64,000 nucleotides of DNA from the NCBI RefSeq assembly GCF_000382445.1, contig NZ_KB905472.1:122983-186982 (forward strand). The letters are read 5' to 3'. Positions 18,611-27,129 of the stretch are shown here, in pieces (within the stretch, counting starts at the first letter, position 1; every line of letters starts with the position of its first letter). Position numbers and translations under genes: made by a program. This DNA comes from Phocaeicola massiliensis B84634 = Timone 84634 = DSM 17679 = JCM 13223 (GTDB lineage Bacteria > Bacteroidota > Bacteroidia > Bacteroidales > Bacteroidaceae). The notes beneath the pieces were generated by a model. It worked only from the letters and a program-made list of their open reading frames with translations. It was not told the DNA's origin and ran no database searches.

Positions 18611-20281
18611 ATGGATTGGTTACAAAATCTATTTACTGATGAAAACTCGATTGCACACATAGTGCTGCTATATTCTTTTGTGATAGCAGTGGGTGTGTTA
18701 CTCGGAAAGATTAAGATTTTCGGGGTGTCACTGGGTGTAACCTTCGTCTTGTTTACCGGTATTGTCTGTGGGCATTTCGGTTTTACGGGAAACACGCAGA
18801 TTTTGACATTCTTGCAAGATTTCGGACTTATTTTGTTCGTCTTTTGCATTGGTCTTCAGGTGGGACCGTCTTTTTTCTCTTCTTTCAAGAAGGGTGGTGT
18901 TGCCATGAACCTGATAGCGATTGGCATTGTTTGTCTGAACGTTGCAGTTGCCCTCGGATTGTATTATGGGTTGAACGGACGTATCGAATTGCCCATGATG
19001 GTGGGTATTCTTTGCGGTGCGGTTACGAATACGCCCGGACTTGGTGCTGCCAACGAAGCTTTGTCGCAACTGAGCTATAACGGCCCGCAGATAGCCATGG
19101 GGTATGCTTGTGCTTATCCGCTTGGTGTGTTGGGTATTATCGGTTCTATCATTGCCATTCGTTACATTTGCCGTGTTAATCTGAAAAAAGAAGAAGAAGC
19201 TATTGCCAGGGAAGAGGCGGCTAACCCTCATCTTACTCCCAGAATGATGCATCTTGAAGTGCATAATGAGGCGTTGGAAGGGAAGACATTACTCCAGGTA
19301 AAAGACTTTATGGGACGTGATTTTGTATGTTCCCGCATTCTTCAGAACGGACATGTGAGTATTCCGAACCGTGATACTGTTTTTCACATCGGTGACCAGT
19401 TGTTTGTGGTTTGTGCCGAAGATGATGCCGAAGCTATCATCGCTTTCATTGGTCCGAAGATTGAAGTAGACTGGGAGAAGCAGGATACTCCGATGGTATC
19501 GCGCCGTATCTTGATTACGCAGCCCAAAATGAACGGTAAGCAACTGGGTGAGTTTCATTTCAGCAGTATGTATGGAGTAAATGTGACCCGTGTGAATCGT
19601 TCGGGTATGGATATCTTTGCTTCACGAAACCTGACTCTTCAGGTAGGTGACCGTGTCATGGTGGTAGGTGCACAGGATGCAGTAGAGCGTGTTGCCGGTT
19701 TGATGGGTAACTCGTTGAAACGCCTTGACCATCCTAATATCGTGACTATATTCGTAGGTATCTTCCTTGGAATCCTGTTCGGCAGTCTGCCCATTGCATT
19801 CCCCGGCATTCCTACTCCGGTGAAATTAGGTCTTGCCGGTGGTCCGTTGATTGTATCTATTTTGATCGGACGTTTCGGTTATAAGATGAAGCTGGTCACT
19901 TACACCACGATGAGTGCCAACCTGATGTTGCGTGAAATCGGTATCGCCCTGTTCCTTGCCAGTGTGGGCATCAAGGCGGGAGCCAATTTTGTGAGCACGG
20001 TGGTAGACGGTGACGGATTATTATATGTAGGTTGCGGATTCTTGATAACGGTTATACCTTTATTGATAATGGGTGCCGTAGCCCGTTTCCATTATAAGAT
20101 GAACTATTTTATGCTGATGGGTCTTATTGCAGGTAGTAACACCGACCCCCCTGCATTGGCTTACTCCAATCAGACAGCGGGAAACAATGCGCCGGCAGTA
20201 GGATATTCTACCGTTTATCCGGTGTCCATGTTCCTTCGCATCCTGACAGCCCAGTTGCTGATATTGATATTGGCTTCATAA
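18611..20281 (+). CDS. AspT/YidE/YbjL-family putative transporter with two TrkA-C domains
   Basis: This 556-residue integral membrane protein is built as two homologous membrane halves of about five helices, each with a matching signature ([16 protein letters not shown] in the first, [18 protein letters not shown] in the second). A cytoplasmic insert between them (about 210-375) contains two TrkA-C/RCK-C-like domains ([40 protein letters not shown]), which in other transporters bind regulatory ligands. The family includes the aspartate:alanine exchanger AspT, but most members, including E. coli YidE, have unknown substrates. The gene is monocistronic and is followed by a long hairpin at 20304-20380. 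Confidence 0.9.
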   Translation: MDWLQNLFTDENSIAHIVLLYSFVIAVGVLLGKIKIFGVSLGVTFVLFTGIVCGHFGFTGNTQILTFLQDFGLILFVFCIGLQVGPSFFSSFKKGGVAMNLIAIGIVCLNVAVALGLYYGLNGRIELPMMVGILCGAVTNTPGLGAANEALSQLSYNGPQIAMGYACAYPLGVLGIIGSIIAIRYICRVNLKKEEEAIAREEAANPHLTPRMMHLEVHNEALEGKTLLQVKDFMGRDFVCSRILQNGHVSIPNRDTVFHIGDQLFVVCAEDDAEAIIAFIGPKIEVDWEKQDTPMVSRRILITQPKMNGKQLGEFHFSSMYGVNVTRVNRSGMDIFASRNLTLQVGDRVMVVGAQDAVERVAGLMGNSLKRLDHPNIVTIFVGIFLGILFGSLPIAFPGIPTPVKLGLAGGPLIVSILIGRFGYKMKLVTYTTMSANLMLREIGIALFLASVGIKAGANFVSTVVDGDGLLYVGCGFLITVIPLLIMGAVARFHYKMNYFMLMGLIAGSNTDPPALAYSNQTAGNNAPAVGYSTVYPVSMFLRILTAQLLILILAS

Positions 20282-20303
20282 CTTTTAGTGAGTGAAAATA
20301 TAG

Positions 20304-20380
20304 TCAGGCACGGATTACGCGGAAAACACGGTTCTTTCTTTTTACGGACAGACTGTGGGCTCCGTGTCATCCGTGCCTGA
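20304..20380. repeat. long imperfect inverted repeat, possible dispersed element or terminator
   Basis: Twenty-base arms (TCAGGCACGGATTACGCGGA at 20304-20323 and its near-complement at 20361-20380, two mismatches) enclose 37 nt. It lies directly after the transporter stop and before the ABC-F gene. The GGCACGGAT.ACRCGGA sequence looks like a dispersed repeat rather than a plain terminator, because the loop is long and the following T-run is weak. No second copy is seen in this window. Confidence 0.55.
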
Positions 20381-20416
20381 TTTGCTTTATTATAATAACA
20401 AAGAAAAAGAATAAAT

Positions 20417-22054
20417 ATGATTTCAGTAGATGGATTGACCGTCGAGTTTGGCGGAACCACCTTGTTTAGTGACATTTCTTTCCAGATAAACGAGAAAGAC
20501 CGTATTGCCCTGATGGGAAAGAACGGTGCAGGCAAGTCTACCTTGTTGAAGATTTTGGCGGGTGTCCGTCAGCCTTCCCGCGGAAAAGTGACTGCCCCCA
20601 AGGATTGTGTAGTCGCTTATCTTCCACAGCATTTGATGACGGAGGACGGTCGTACGGTTTTTGAGGAGGCTTCTCAGGCTTTTGCCCATCTTCATGCCAT
20701 GGAAGCGGAGATTGAGGCCATTAACAATGAGTTGGCTACGCGTACCGATTACGAGAGCGATTCTTATATGGAACTTATCGAGAAAGTTTCTACCATGAGC
20801 GAGAAGTTTTATGCCATCGATCTTACCCATTTTGAGGAAGATGTGGAAAAAGCGTTGCTCGGGCTGGGATTCACGCGCGAAGATTTCAACCGGCAGACCA
20901 GTGATTTCAGCGGCGGATGGCGTATGCGCATCGAGTTGGCGAAACTGCTCCTGCAGAATCCTGATGTTCTTCTTCTTGACGAGCCGACCAATCATCTTGA
21001 TATCGAGTCCATACAATGGTTGGAAGATTTTCTGATAACAAGTGCAAAGGCTGTCATTGTCATCAGTCACGACCGTAAGTTTGTGGATAACATCACTACG
21101 CGCACCATCGAAGTAACCATGGGACGTATCTATGACTATAAAGTGAACTATTCGCAATATCTTGTCCTTCGTAAAGAACGCCGCGAGCAACAGATGAAAC
21201 AATACGAAGAGCAGCAGAAAATGATTCAGGAGACAAAAGACTTTATCGAACGCTTCAAAGGAACTTATAGCAAGACATTGCAAGTGCAAAGCCGTGTCAA
21301 GATGCTCGAAAAGCTGGAGCTGGTGGAAGTGGATGAGGAAGACACTTCGGCGCTTCGCCTTAAGTTTCCCCCATCACCCCGAAGTGGAAATTATCCGGTT
21401 ATTATGGACGGGGTAGGCAAGACGTATGGCGACCACGTAGTGTTCAGCAATGCGTCTCTCACTATCGAGCGCGGTGATAAAGTGGCTTTTGTGGGAAAGA
21501 ACGGTGAGGGTAAGTCTACGCTGGTGAAATGTATCATGAAGGAGATAGAGCACGAAGGAACACTCACACTGGGACATAATGTTCAGATCGGCTACTTTGC
21601 ACAGAATCAGGCTTCGCTGCTGGATGAAAACCTGACGGTCTTTCAAACCATCGATGATGTGGCTAAAGGTGAAATCCGTAATAAGATTCGTGACTTGCTG
21701 GGAGCTTTCATGTTTGGCAGTCCCGAGGCTTCGATGAAGAAGGTTAAGGTACTTTCGGGAGGTGAACGCACCCGTCTGGCAATGATAAAGTTACTTCTTG
21801 AACCGGTCAATCTGCTGATTCTCGATGAGCCTACCAATCACCTCGACATGAAGACAAAAGATATCTTGAAACAGGCTTTGCTTGATTTTGACGGTACGCT
21901 TATCGTGGTATCCCATGACCGTGATTTCCTTGATGGGCTGGTGAGCAAGGTGTATGAATTCGGCAACAAGAAAGTGAAAGAGCATCTTTGCGGCATCTAT
22001 GAATTCCTGGAAACGAAGAAGATGGAAAGCTTGCAAGAGCTTGAAAAGAAATAA
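20417..22054 (+). CDS. ABC-F family ATPase (ribosome-associated type)
   Basis: This 545-residue soluble protein has two ABC ATPase domains and no membrane segments. The first has Walker A GKNGAGKSTLLK, signature DFSGGWRMRIELAKLL and Walker B DVLLLDEPTNHLD. The second has GKNGEGKSTLVK, VLSGGERTRLAMIKLL and NLLILDEPTNHLD. The linker (about 250-320) is charged and helical, with KERREQQMKQYEEQQKMIQE, and corresponds to the P-site tRNA interaction motif of ABC-F factors. Members bind the ribosomal E site and assist translation or give antibiotic resistance; the short linker and plain C terminus suggest a housekeeping Ettx/Uup-like role. No TAnnTTTG box was found immediately upstream. Confidence 0.92.
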   Translation: MISVDGLTVEFGGTTLFSDISFQINEKDRIALMGKNGAGKSTLLKILAGVRQPSRGKVTAPKDCVVAYLPQHLMTEDGRTVFEEASQAFAHLHAMEAEIEAINNELATRTDYESDSYMELIEKVSTMSEKFYAIDLTHFEEDVEKALLGLGFTREDFNRQTSDFSGGWRMRIELAKLLLQNPDVLLLDEPTNHLDIESIQWLEDFLITSAKAVIVISHDRKFVDNITTRTIEVTMGRIYDYKVNYSQYLVLRKERREQQMKQYEEQQKMIQETKDFIERFKGTYSKTLQVQSRVKMLEKLELVEVDEEDTSALRLKFPPSPRSGNYPVIMDGVGKTYGDHVVFSNASLTIERGDKVAFVGKNGEGKSTLVKCIMKEIEHEGTLTLGHNVQIGYFAQNQASLLDENLTVFQTIDDVAKGEIRNKIRDLLGAFMFGSPEASMKKVKVLSGGERTRLAMIKLLLEPVNLLILDEPTNHLDMKTKDILKQALLDFDGTLIVVSHDRDFLDGLVSKVYEFGNKKVKEHLCGIYEFLETKKMESLQELEKK

Positions 22055-22473
22055 TGTAAAAGTCACATTGTATCGCCTCCTGCTGCTTAACCGCGGCCAA
22101 AGGGAAGATTAAGTCGTTTCCTGCTGTCGGTCAAGGGCTTTTAAACGGAAGATTACTACAGTCTCCGGCAGCGGACTGTACAGTCCACCGTAGTAGACCA
22201 TACAGTCTCCGGTAATAGACTGTACAGTCCATTGCCGAAGACTATAATACTTCGACTGATAAAAGGGGGTAATCTAACGGATGAGAATGCTTGTTACGGC
22301 TGATGAAAGGACATACTTCATTAGCTGTTTCTTTATTCTTGTATGCAAGTCCTCGGTTAGGATAGAACTGTTCCGGTGTTGGTCAAGCTGAAGTTAAAAT
22401 AATCGGAAAGCGGTGGCAGCAGATTCACGATACATTGATTACCTGCTGCCACCGCTTCCGGTCTATTGATGTA
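22055..22473. other. 419-nt convergent intergenic region carrying a tandem palindromic array
   Basis: This gap lies between the ends of the ABC-F gene (plus) and rfbB (minus). It contains the four-unit 22-bp array at 22157-22244 inside longer inverted flanks. The remainder has no open frame with a plausible start or homolog, no promoter box and no ordinary T-tailed terminator that I can see. Confidence 0.7.
22157..22244. repeat. four tandem 22-bp imperfect-palindrome units (array A)
   Basis: The units run 22157-22178, 22179-22200, 22201-22222 and 22223-22244 without spacers. Each begins TACAGTC; units 1 and 3 end GACTG, unit 2 ends GACCA and unit 4 ends GACTA, so each can fold as a hairpin and neighbouring ends also pair. 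Flanks (left about 22130-22156, right about 22245-22275) are imperfectly inverted. The sequence relates to the array at 48716-48803. It is not a CRISPR array because there are no unique spacers. Confidence 0.85.
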
Positions 22474-23613
22474 TTATCTGTTTTTATACATACTTTCGTA
22501 ATACTTCTGATAATCACCGCTGGTTACATTTTCCACCCAAGCTTGATTCTCCAGATACCATTGTATTGTTTTCACGATGCCCACTTCAAATTTTGTTTCA
22601 GGATACCAGCCCAGTTCCTTTGTAATCTTTTCGGGGTCGATGGCATAACGCTGGTCATGTCCCAAACGGTCTTTGACGAACGTAATCAGTGACTCGTTAA
22701 TCCAGTCAATGCTGATTTCGCCGTTCTCTTTCCGTTCCTTCTTCTTTAATACCTTGCGATATTCGGGATTTTCGGTCATCATCTGATGGATGGTGGCAAT
22801 GGTAAGCTTGACTATTTCTATATTTTGCTTTTCATTATGTCCGCCTACATTGTAAACTTCTCCGTTGCGTCCCCGGCGTACCACTAAATCGATGGCTTTG
22901 CAATGGTCTTCCACATACAGCCAGTCGCGCACATTGCTTCCGTCGCCGTAGACAGGAAGCTTCTTGCCTTCCAGAATGTTCTTGATGATAAGCGGAATCA
23001 GTTTCTCGGGAAAATGATAAGGACCGTAGTTGTTGGAACAACGGGTGATGGTGACAGGCATCTTGTATGTATCACGATATGCCATTACAATCATGTCGGC
23101 ACTTGTCTTTGAGGCGCTGTAAGGGCTGTGAGGGCAAAGCGGTGTTTCTTCTGTAAAGAAACCTTCGGCTCCCAGACTGCCATATACTTCATCGGTAGAC
23201 ACCTGATGATAGCGCACGTCTTTGCGCCAAGTGGGATATCCGTGTTCGTCCTTACCGGTGACCCATGCACGGCGGGCAGCATCCAGCAGGTTTTGTGTGC
23301 CGAGGATGTTGGTCTGTAAAAACAGTTGCGGATTCTCAATGCTGCGGTCTACGTGGCTCTCGGCAGCAAAGTTCACTACATAATCAAACTTATATTCAGC
23401 AAAGAGCTGGTCTGCAAGTGCTTGGTCACAGATATCTCCTTTTACAAAGAAGCAACGTTCATTATCAATGTCAGATGCGATGGTTCCCAGATTTCCGGCG
23501 TAGGTCAGGGCGTCAAGGACAACGACCTTGATATCGTCATGCTTGGCCAAAATGTACTTTAAATAGTTGGCGCCGATAAATCCGGCAGCTCCTGTAACGA
23601 GATAAGTCTTCAT
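22474..23613 (-). CDS. rfbB: dTDP-glucose 4,6-dehydratase
   Basis: This 379-residue extended short-chain dehydrogenase/reductase converts dTDP-glucose to dTDP-4-keto-6-deoxyglucose for O-antigen or other glycan sugars. It has the N-terminal NAD-binding TGAAGFIGANYLKYIL, NFAAESHVDRSIENP, the catalytic STDEVYGSLG (Thr, Asp, Glu), the YSASKTSADM Tyr-x3-Lys pair, TRCSNNYGPYHFPEKLIP and the substrate-binding DGSNVRDWLYVEDHCKAID. Family length is near 350; the extra residues are a charged insertion (KVLKKKERKENGE) near 290. It stands alone here: no rmlA, rmlC or rmlD neighbours, so the rest of the pathway must be elsewhere. Confidence 0.96.
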   Translation of the reverse strand: MKTYLVTGAAGFIGANYLKYILAKHDDIKVVVLDALTYAGNLGTIASDIDNERCFFVKGDICDQALADQLFAEYKFDYVVNFAAESHVDRSIENPQLFLQTNILGTQNLLDAARRAWVTGKDEHGYPTWRKDVRYHQVSTDEVYGSLGAEGFFTEETPLCPHSPYSASKTSADMIVMAYRDTYKMPVTITRCSNNYGPYHFPEKLIPLIIKNILEGKKLPVYGDGSNVRDWLYVEDHCKAIDLVVRRGRNGEVYNVGGHNEKQNIEIVKLTIATIHQMMTENPEYRKVLKKKERKENGEISIDWINESLITFVKDRLGHDQRYAIDPEKITKELGWYPETKFEVGIVKTIQWYLENQAWVENVTSGDYQKYYESMYKNR

Positions 23614-23673
23614 ATTTTTAGTTATTACTGTTTTTGTGGGGCAAAGTTCGGAAAGATTTTCTTACTATCCAAC

Positions 23674-24165
23674 TTATTCTGCCAATTCTATTACTTCTAA
23701 ATCTTTAAATTCTCCTTGGTCTATTACAAAACGCACCAGTGTGCGAACGGTGTGGAAACCTGATTTGCCTGCTGCTCCCGGATTGATGTGCAGCAGGCCG
23801 AGAGTCTTGTCATATTTCACTTTCAGGATGTGAGAATGCCCGCTGATGAATAATTGGGGCGGCTTTACAAACAGGCTGCCGCGGATGGACGGGTCGTAAT
23901 TGCCCGGATAACCGCCGATGTGCTTCATCAGTACTTCTGCACCGTCGACGGTAAAACGGTTTATCTGTGGATAAAGTTTACGGATTTCCTGTCCGTCGAT
24001 ATTTCCGTATACGGCACGAAAGGGTCGGAAGGCAGCTAACCGTTCGGCAACTTCCACCGAGCCGATGTCGCCTGCATGCCAAATCTCGTCACATTCCTCA
24101 AAGTATTTTAAATATTTATCGTCCCAATATGAATGAGTATCCGATAATAATCCAATTCTAGTCAT
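23674..24165 (-). CDS. YfcE/MJ0936-type metallophosphoesterase
   Basis: This 163-residue cytoplasmic phosphodiesterase-like protein has the calcineurin-like metal motifs in order: GLLSDTHSYWD, IWHAGDIGS, VYGNIDGQ, MKHIGGYPG and ISGHSHILKV. The small size matches the YfcE group, which hydrolyses model phosphodiesters in vitro; the physiological substrate is unknown. The ATG at 24165 (MTRIGLLSDTH) is chosen because the fold begins there; an upstream in-frame ATG at 24240 lies inside ppk. It is transcribed divergently from polyphosphate kinase from an overlapping promoter region. Confidence 0.88.
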   Translation of the reverse strand: MTRIGLLSDTHSYWDDKYLKYFEECDEIWHAGDIGSVEVAERLAAFRPFRAVYGNIDGQEIRKLYPQINRFTVDGAEVLMKHIGGYPGNYDPSIRGSLFVKPPQLFISGHSHILKVKYDKTLGLLHINPGAAGKSGFHTVRTLVRFVIDQGEFKDLEVIELAE

Positions 24166-24186
24166 TGTTTGTTTGTTTATTTCCAA

Positions 24187-24203
24187 CAAAGGTACTATAT
24201 TTG
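24187..24203. promoter_or_regulatory. overlapping divergent -7 elements for the phosphoesterase and ppk1
   Basis: CAAAGGTACTATATTTG contains a minus-strand TACCTTTG (24187-24194) and a plus-strand TATATTTG (24196-24203) separated by one base. For the plus strand a TTTG at 24172-24175 gives an ideal 20-nt spacing. The minus-strand -33 is not clear. Two polymerases could not occupy both sites at once. Confidence 0.65.
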
Positions 24204-24222
24204 ACACAAATCTTAGCATATT

Positions 24223-26292
24223 ATGGAGAGCAAATATCATTATTTTAAACGTGATATCAGTTGGTTGTCATTTAATCATCGGGTATTACTGGAGGCCGAT
24301 GATGACTCCCTTCCGCTATATGAGCGAATAAATTTTGTTTCAATATATTCTTCCAATCTCGAAGAGTTCTATAAGATACGTGTGGCAGAACATAAAGCGA
24401 TTGCTTCGGGCGGTCACAGTGATGATATTACTCAGGAAGAGGCAAAACATCTTATTCATCAGATAACCGAGGTGGTGAATGAGCAGATGGAAGACCGTAT
24501 TCGCATTTATGAACGCAAGCTGATTCCTGCTTTGCGTGAACAGCAGCATGTGGTGTTTTACCAAAGCAAGCAGGAGGTGGAGCCCGTGCATACGGAGTTC
24601 ATCAGGAACTTCTTCAAAGAGGAGATTTTTCCTTATTTGCAGCCCGTGCCTGTATGTAAGAATCGCATCAAGACTTTTTTGCGTGACAACCGTCTTTATC
24701 TTTCGGTGCGTGTCATCCGTCGTGACACCGATGAGAAGGAATATTATATCATCAAACTGCCATATAGCAAAGTGCCCCGTTTCATCGAGCTTCCCCGGGT
24801 GGGTGAGTATTTCTATCTGATGTATATGGAGGATATCATCAAGGCAAATATTGACCGTATGTTTCCCGGCTATGAGTTGGATTGCAGCTATTGTTGCAAG
24901 ATATCGCGTGATGCCGATATTTTTGTCGATGATGCCGAAAGTTCTGAAAAGATGGTAGAGCAACTGAAAAAGAAGGTGAAGAAGCGCAAGATAGGGGCGG
25001 TATGTCGTTTTGTGTATGACCGCAAGATGCCTGTGGACTATCTGGAATTCCTTGTGGATGCCTTTGACATCAATCGCGATGAGCTGGTTCCGGGTGACAA
25101 GCATCTCAACCTTGAAGACTTGTCGCATTTGCCCAATCCTAATCGTGGTAATGAAGCACCGGTCAAGCCGGTACCCATGAAACTGAATTATCTGGATGAA
25201 AAAGAATCCATCTTCCGATATGTCAATAAGCGTGATTTGCTGTTGCACTTTCCCTATCATTCGTTTGACCATTTTATCCATTTCCTTTACGAAGCGGTGC
25301 ACGACCCTTCTTGCAAAGAGATTATGATTACCCAGTATCGGGTGGCAGAAAACTCGGAGGTTATCAATACGCTGATAGCTGCTGCACAAAACGGTAAGCA
25401 GGTGACTGTCTTTGTGGAGCTGAAGGCACGTTTTGATGAAGAAAATAATTTGGCGACGGCCGAACTGATGGAGAAAGCGGGAATACACATTATATATAGT
25501 ATTCCGGGACTGAAAGTGCATGCGAAGGTGGCATTGGTGCTTCGCCGCAACAAGGAAGGAAAGCAAGTGCGCAGCTATGCTTATATCAGTACGGGGAATT
25601 TTAATGAGAAAACGGCAACGGTATATGCCGATTCGGGTTTGTTTACTTCGAATGAAGTAATTGTCAATGACTTGCATACGCTTTTCCGTGTGTTGCGTAA
25701 GGAGGTGGCTGAACCGAAATTCAAACGTCTGCTGGTGGCACGGTTCAATCTGTTGCCGGAGTTGCGCAGGCGGATTGGTTATGAAATAAATATGGCGAAA
25801 GCCGGAAAAGAGGCACATATCATTTTGAAAATGAATGCACTGCAAGACCCGGCTATGATTGATGAACTCTATAAGGCGAGTGAAGCGGGGGTGAAGATTG
25901 ATTTGATAGTCCGTGGTATCTGCTGTTTGATACCCGGCCAGGCATACAGCAAGAATATCCGTATCACCCGTATAGTGGACAGCTTCTTGGAGCATGCCCG
26001 TATCTGGTACTTCCTGAACGGTGGGAAACCGCTTCTTTTCATGGGGTCGCCGGACTGGATGAGGCGTAATCTGTATCGGCGGATAGAGGCGGTGACTCCT
26101 GTCATGGACGAAGAGTTGAAACAGGAGATGATTGATATGCTTCATATCCAGTTGAGGGATAACCAAAAGGCAGGATGGGTGGATGAGAACTTAAAGAATG
26201 TGCTGAAAAAGAATCCGAATGAAGAACCGGTACGCGCCCAATATGCATTTTATGAGTATCTGAAAGAGAAGAATGACCGTAATCGGCTGTAG
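24223..26292 (+). CDS. ppk1: polyphosphate kinase 1
   Basis: This 689-residue enzyme reversibly polymerises the gamma-phosphate of ATP into inorganic polyphosphate. The N domain begins YFKRDISWLSFNHRVLLEA and includes SIYSSNLEEFYKIRVAEH. The head domain follows, then two phospholipase-D-like catalytic domains. The autophosphorylated histidine is in PGLKVHAKVALVLRR, with YISTGNFNEKTATVYADSG nearby, and the second conserved histidine is in FLEHARIWYFLNGG. Full length and all landmark residues are present. Its divergent neighbour is a metallophosphoesterase. The gene ends facing the cytidylate-kinase-like gene across a REP-type hairpin. Confidence 0.97.
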   Translation: MESKYHYFKRDISWLSFNHRVLLEADDDSLPLYERINFVSIYSSNLEEFYKIRVAEHKAIASGGHSDDITQEEAKHLIHQITEVVNEQMEDRIRIYERKLIPALREQQHVVFYQSKQEVEPVHTEFIRNFFKEEIFPYLQPVPVCKNRIKTFLRDNRLYLSVRVIRRDTDEKEYYIIKLPYSKVPRFIELPRVGEYFYLMYMEDIIKANIDRMFPGYELDCSYCCKISRDADIFVDDAESSEKMVEQLKKKVKKRKIGAVCRFVYDRKMPVDYLEFLVDAFDINRDELVPGDKHLNLEDLSHLPNPNRGNEAPVKPVPMKLNYLDEKESIFRYVNKRDLLLHFPYHSFDHFIHFLYEAVHDPSCKEIMITQYRVAENSEVINTLIAAAQNGKQVTVFVELKARFDEENNLATAELMEKAGIHIIYSIPGLKVHAKVALVLRRNKEGKQVRSYAYISTGNFNEKTATVYADSGLFTSNEVIVNDLHTLFRVLRKEVAEPKFKRLLVARFNLLPELRRRIGYEINMAKAGKEAHIILKMNALQDPAMIDELYKASEAGVKIDLIVRGICCLIPGQAYSKNIRITRIVDSFLEHARIWYFLNGGKPLLFMGSPDWMRRNLYRRIEAVTPVMDEELKQEMIDMLHIQLRDNQKAGWVDENLKNVLKKNPNEEPVRAQYAFYEYLKEKNDRNRL

Positions 26293-26342
26293 TCCGGTGA
26301 ATTCTTCATTTGCGGTGGATGGCATGAATCTCCAATATTTTG

Positions 26343-26377
26343 CTGTTTTCGGGCGAGCAAACCTCGCCCGAAAACAG
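26343..26377. repeat. REP-like perfect hairpin, copy 1 of a dispersed family
   Basis: CTGTTTTCGGGCGAG (26343-26357) pairs perfectly with 26363-26377 around the loop CAAAC. The following 26370-26420 is similar, in inverted orientation, to the middle of the copy at 40671-40766 (shared ACAGTTTGCTTTG and GTGACCGTTGGTT). It sits between convergent genes (ppk1 and the cytidylate-kinase-like gene) and could also act as a bidirectional terminator. The GTAG head present in the other copies is missing. Confidence 0.7.
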
Positions 26378-26452
26378 TTTGCTTTGTGCATTACTTCCAA
26401 GGCCGTGACCGTTGGTTTGGTCTGGACATATTTTCCAAGGTCTTTTTGAGTG

Positions 26453-27088
26453 TTATTTTTGGATTCCCAGTTTCAGCTTGACAAACTCTTTGATAAACTG
26501 CACAGTTCCGTCTATTCCCAATACCGATGAGTCAATGCACAGGTGGTAGGTTTCTGCAGCTCCCCATGTTTTATAGCTGTAATAATTATAATAGGAAGAG
26601 CGTTTCTTATCGGCTTTCTCCATTAACTCTTCGGCAGCCTCCGAAGGTATGTTGTGGATTCTCATCAGCCGCTCTATTCGCGCCTCTTTTGAAGCAGATA
26701 CAAATACATTGACACATCGCGGATGGTCGCGAAGGATATAATCGGCGCATCTTCCCACAAAAAGGCAGGACTGTCTTTCGGCCAACTCGCGTATCACATC
26801 ACTCTGAATTTTGAACAGTGAATCATTGCTCAGACAGCTTCCATAGGGGATGGCACCGTCACTGATAAAAGGAAAACGAGTACCAAACAGACCGCCGATG
26901 ATGCTTTGTGAAGCGCGCTCATCGGCTTTCTCGAAGAACTCCTTACACAATCCGCTCTCATCGGAAGCAAGTTTTATCAATTCTTTATCATAGAAGGCGA
27001 TACCGAATTCTTTTGCCAGCTTCTCGCCTATTTCTTTACCACCACTGCCTAGCTGACGGCCTAGGTTTATGACATAATTCTCGTTCAT
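26453..27088 (-). CDS. cytidylate-kinase-like nucleoside-monophosphate kinase family protein
   Basis: This 211-residue protein resembles the cytidylate kinase-like family (PF13189 type). The N-terminal phosphate-binding region is INLGRQLGSGGKEIGEKLA, similar to the SRE.GSGG..IA form of this family rather than the GxxGxGK of Cmk. FYDKELIKLASDESG follows, then CLFVGRCADYILRD and RIERLMR. The exact substrate is unknown; CMP/dCMP phosphorylation is the family default. It has its own -7 box at 27117-27124, just after the MATE gene. The central segment (SQSIIGGLFGTRFPFISDGAIP) is typical of the Bacteroidales members. Confidence 0.82.
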   Translation of the reverse strand: MNENYVINLGRQLGSGGKEIGEKLAKEFGIAFYDKELIKLASDESGLCKEFFEKADERASQSIIGGLFGTRFPFISDGAIPYGSCLSNDSLFKIQSDVIRELAERQSCLFVGRCADYILRDHPRCVNVFVSASKEARIERLMRIHNIPSEAAEELMEKADKKRSSYYNYYSYKTWGAAETYHLCIDSSVLGIDGTVQFIKEFVKLKLGIQK

Positions 27089-27116
27089 AGTCGTAATAAA
27101 TTAGTGAGTATATCGG

Positions 27117-27124
27117 CAAATATA
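27117..27124 (-). promoter_or_regulatory. -7 promoter element of the cytidylate-kinase-like gene
   Basis: On the minus strand it reads TATATTTG, 28 nt upstream of the ATG and 5 nt beyond the MATE stop codon, so the kinase can be expressed independently of the exporter gene. Confidence 0.6.
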
Positions 27125-27129
27125 ATTAT

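Noticed and set aside
20417..22054. Antibiotic-resistance ABC-F protein
   Set aside because: No features of the long-linker resistance subgroups are evident and there is no mobile context; a housekeeping ABC-F role fits better.
22157..22244. CRISPR array
   Set aside because: The 22-bp units follow one another without unique spacers, and no cas gene is present. The same holds for 48716-48803.
24340..26166. A 608-codon open frame antisense to ppk1
   Set aside because: It lies wholly within ppk1 on the other strand, has no promoter box or homologous motifs, and its His/Ile/Arg-rich composition is what the opposite strand of this codon usage gives.
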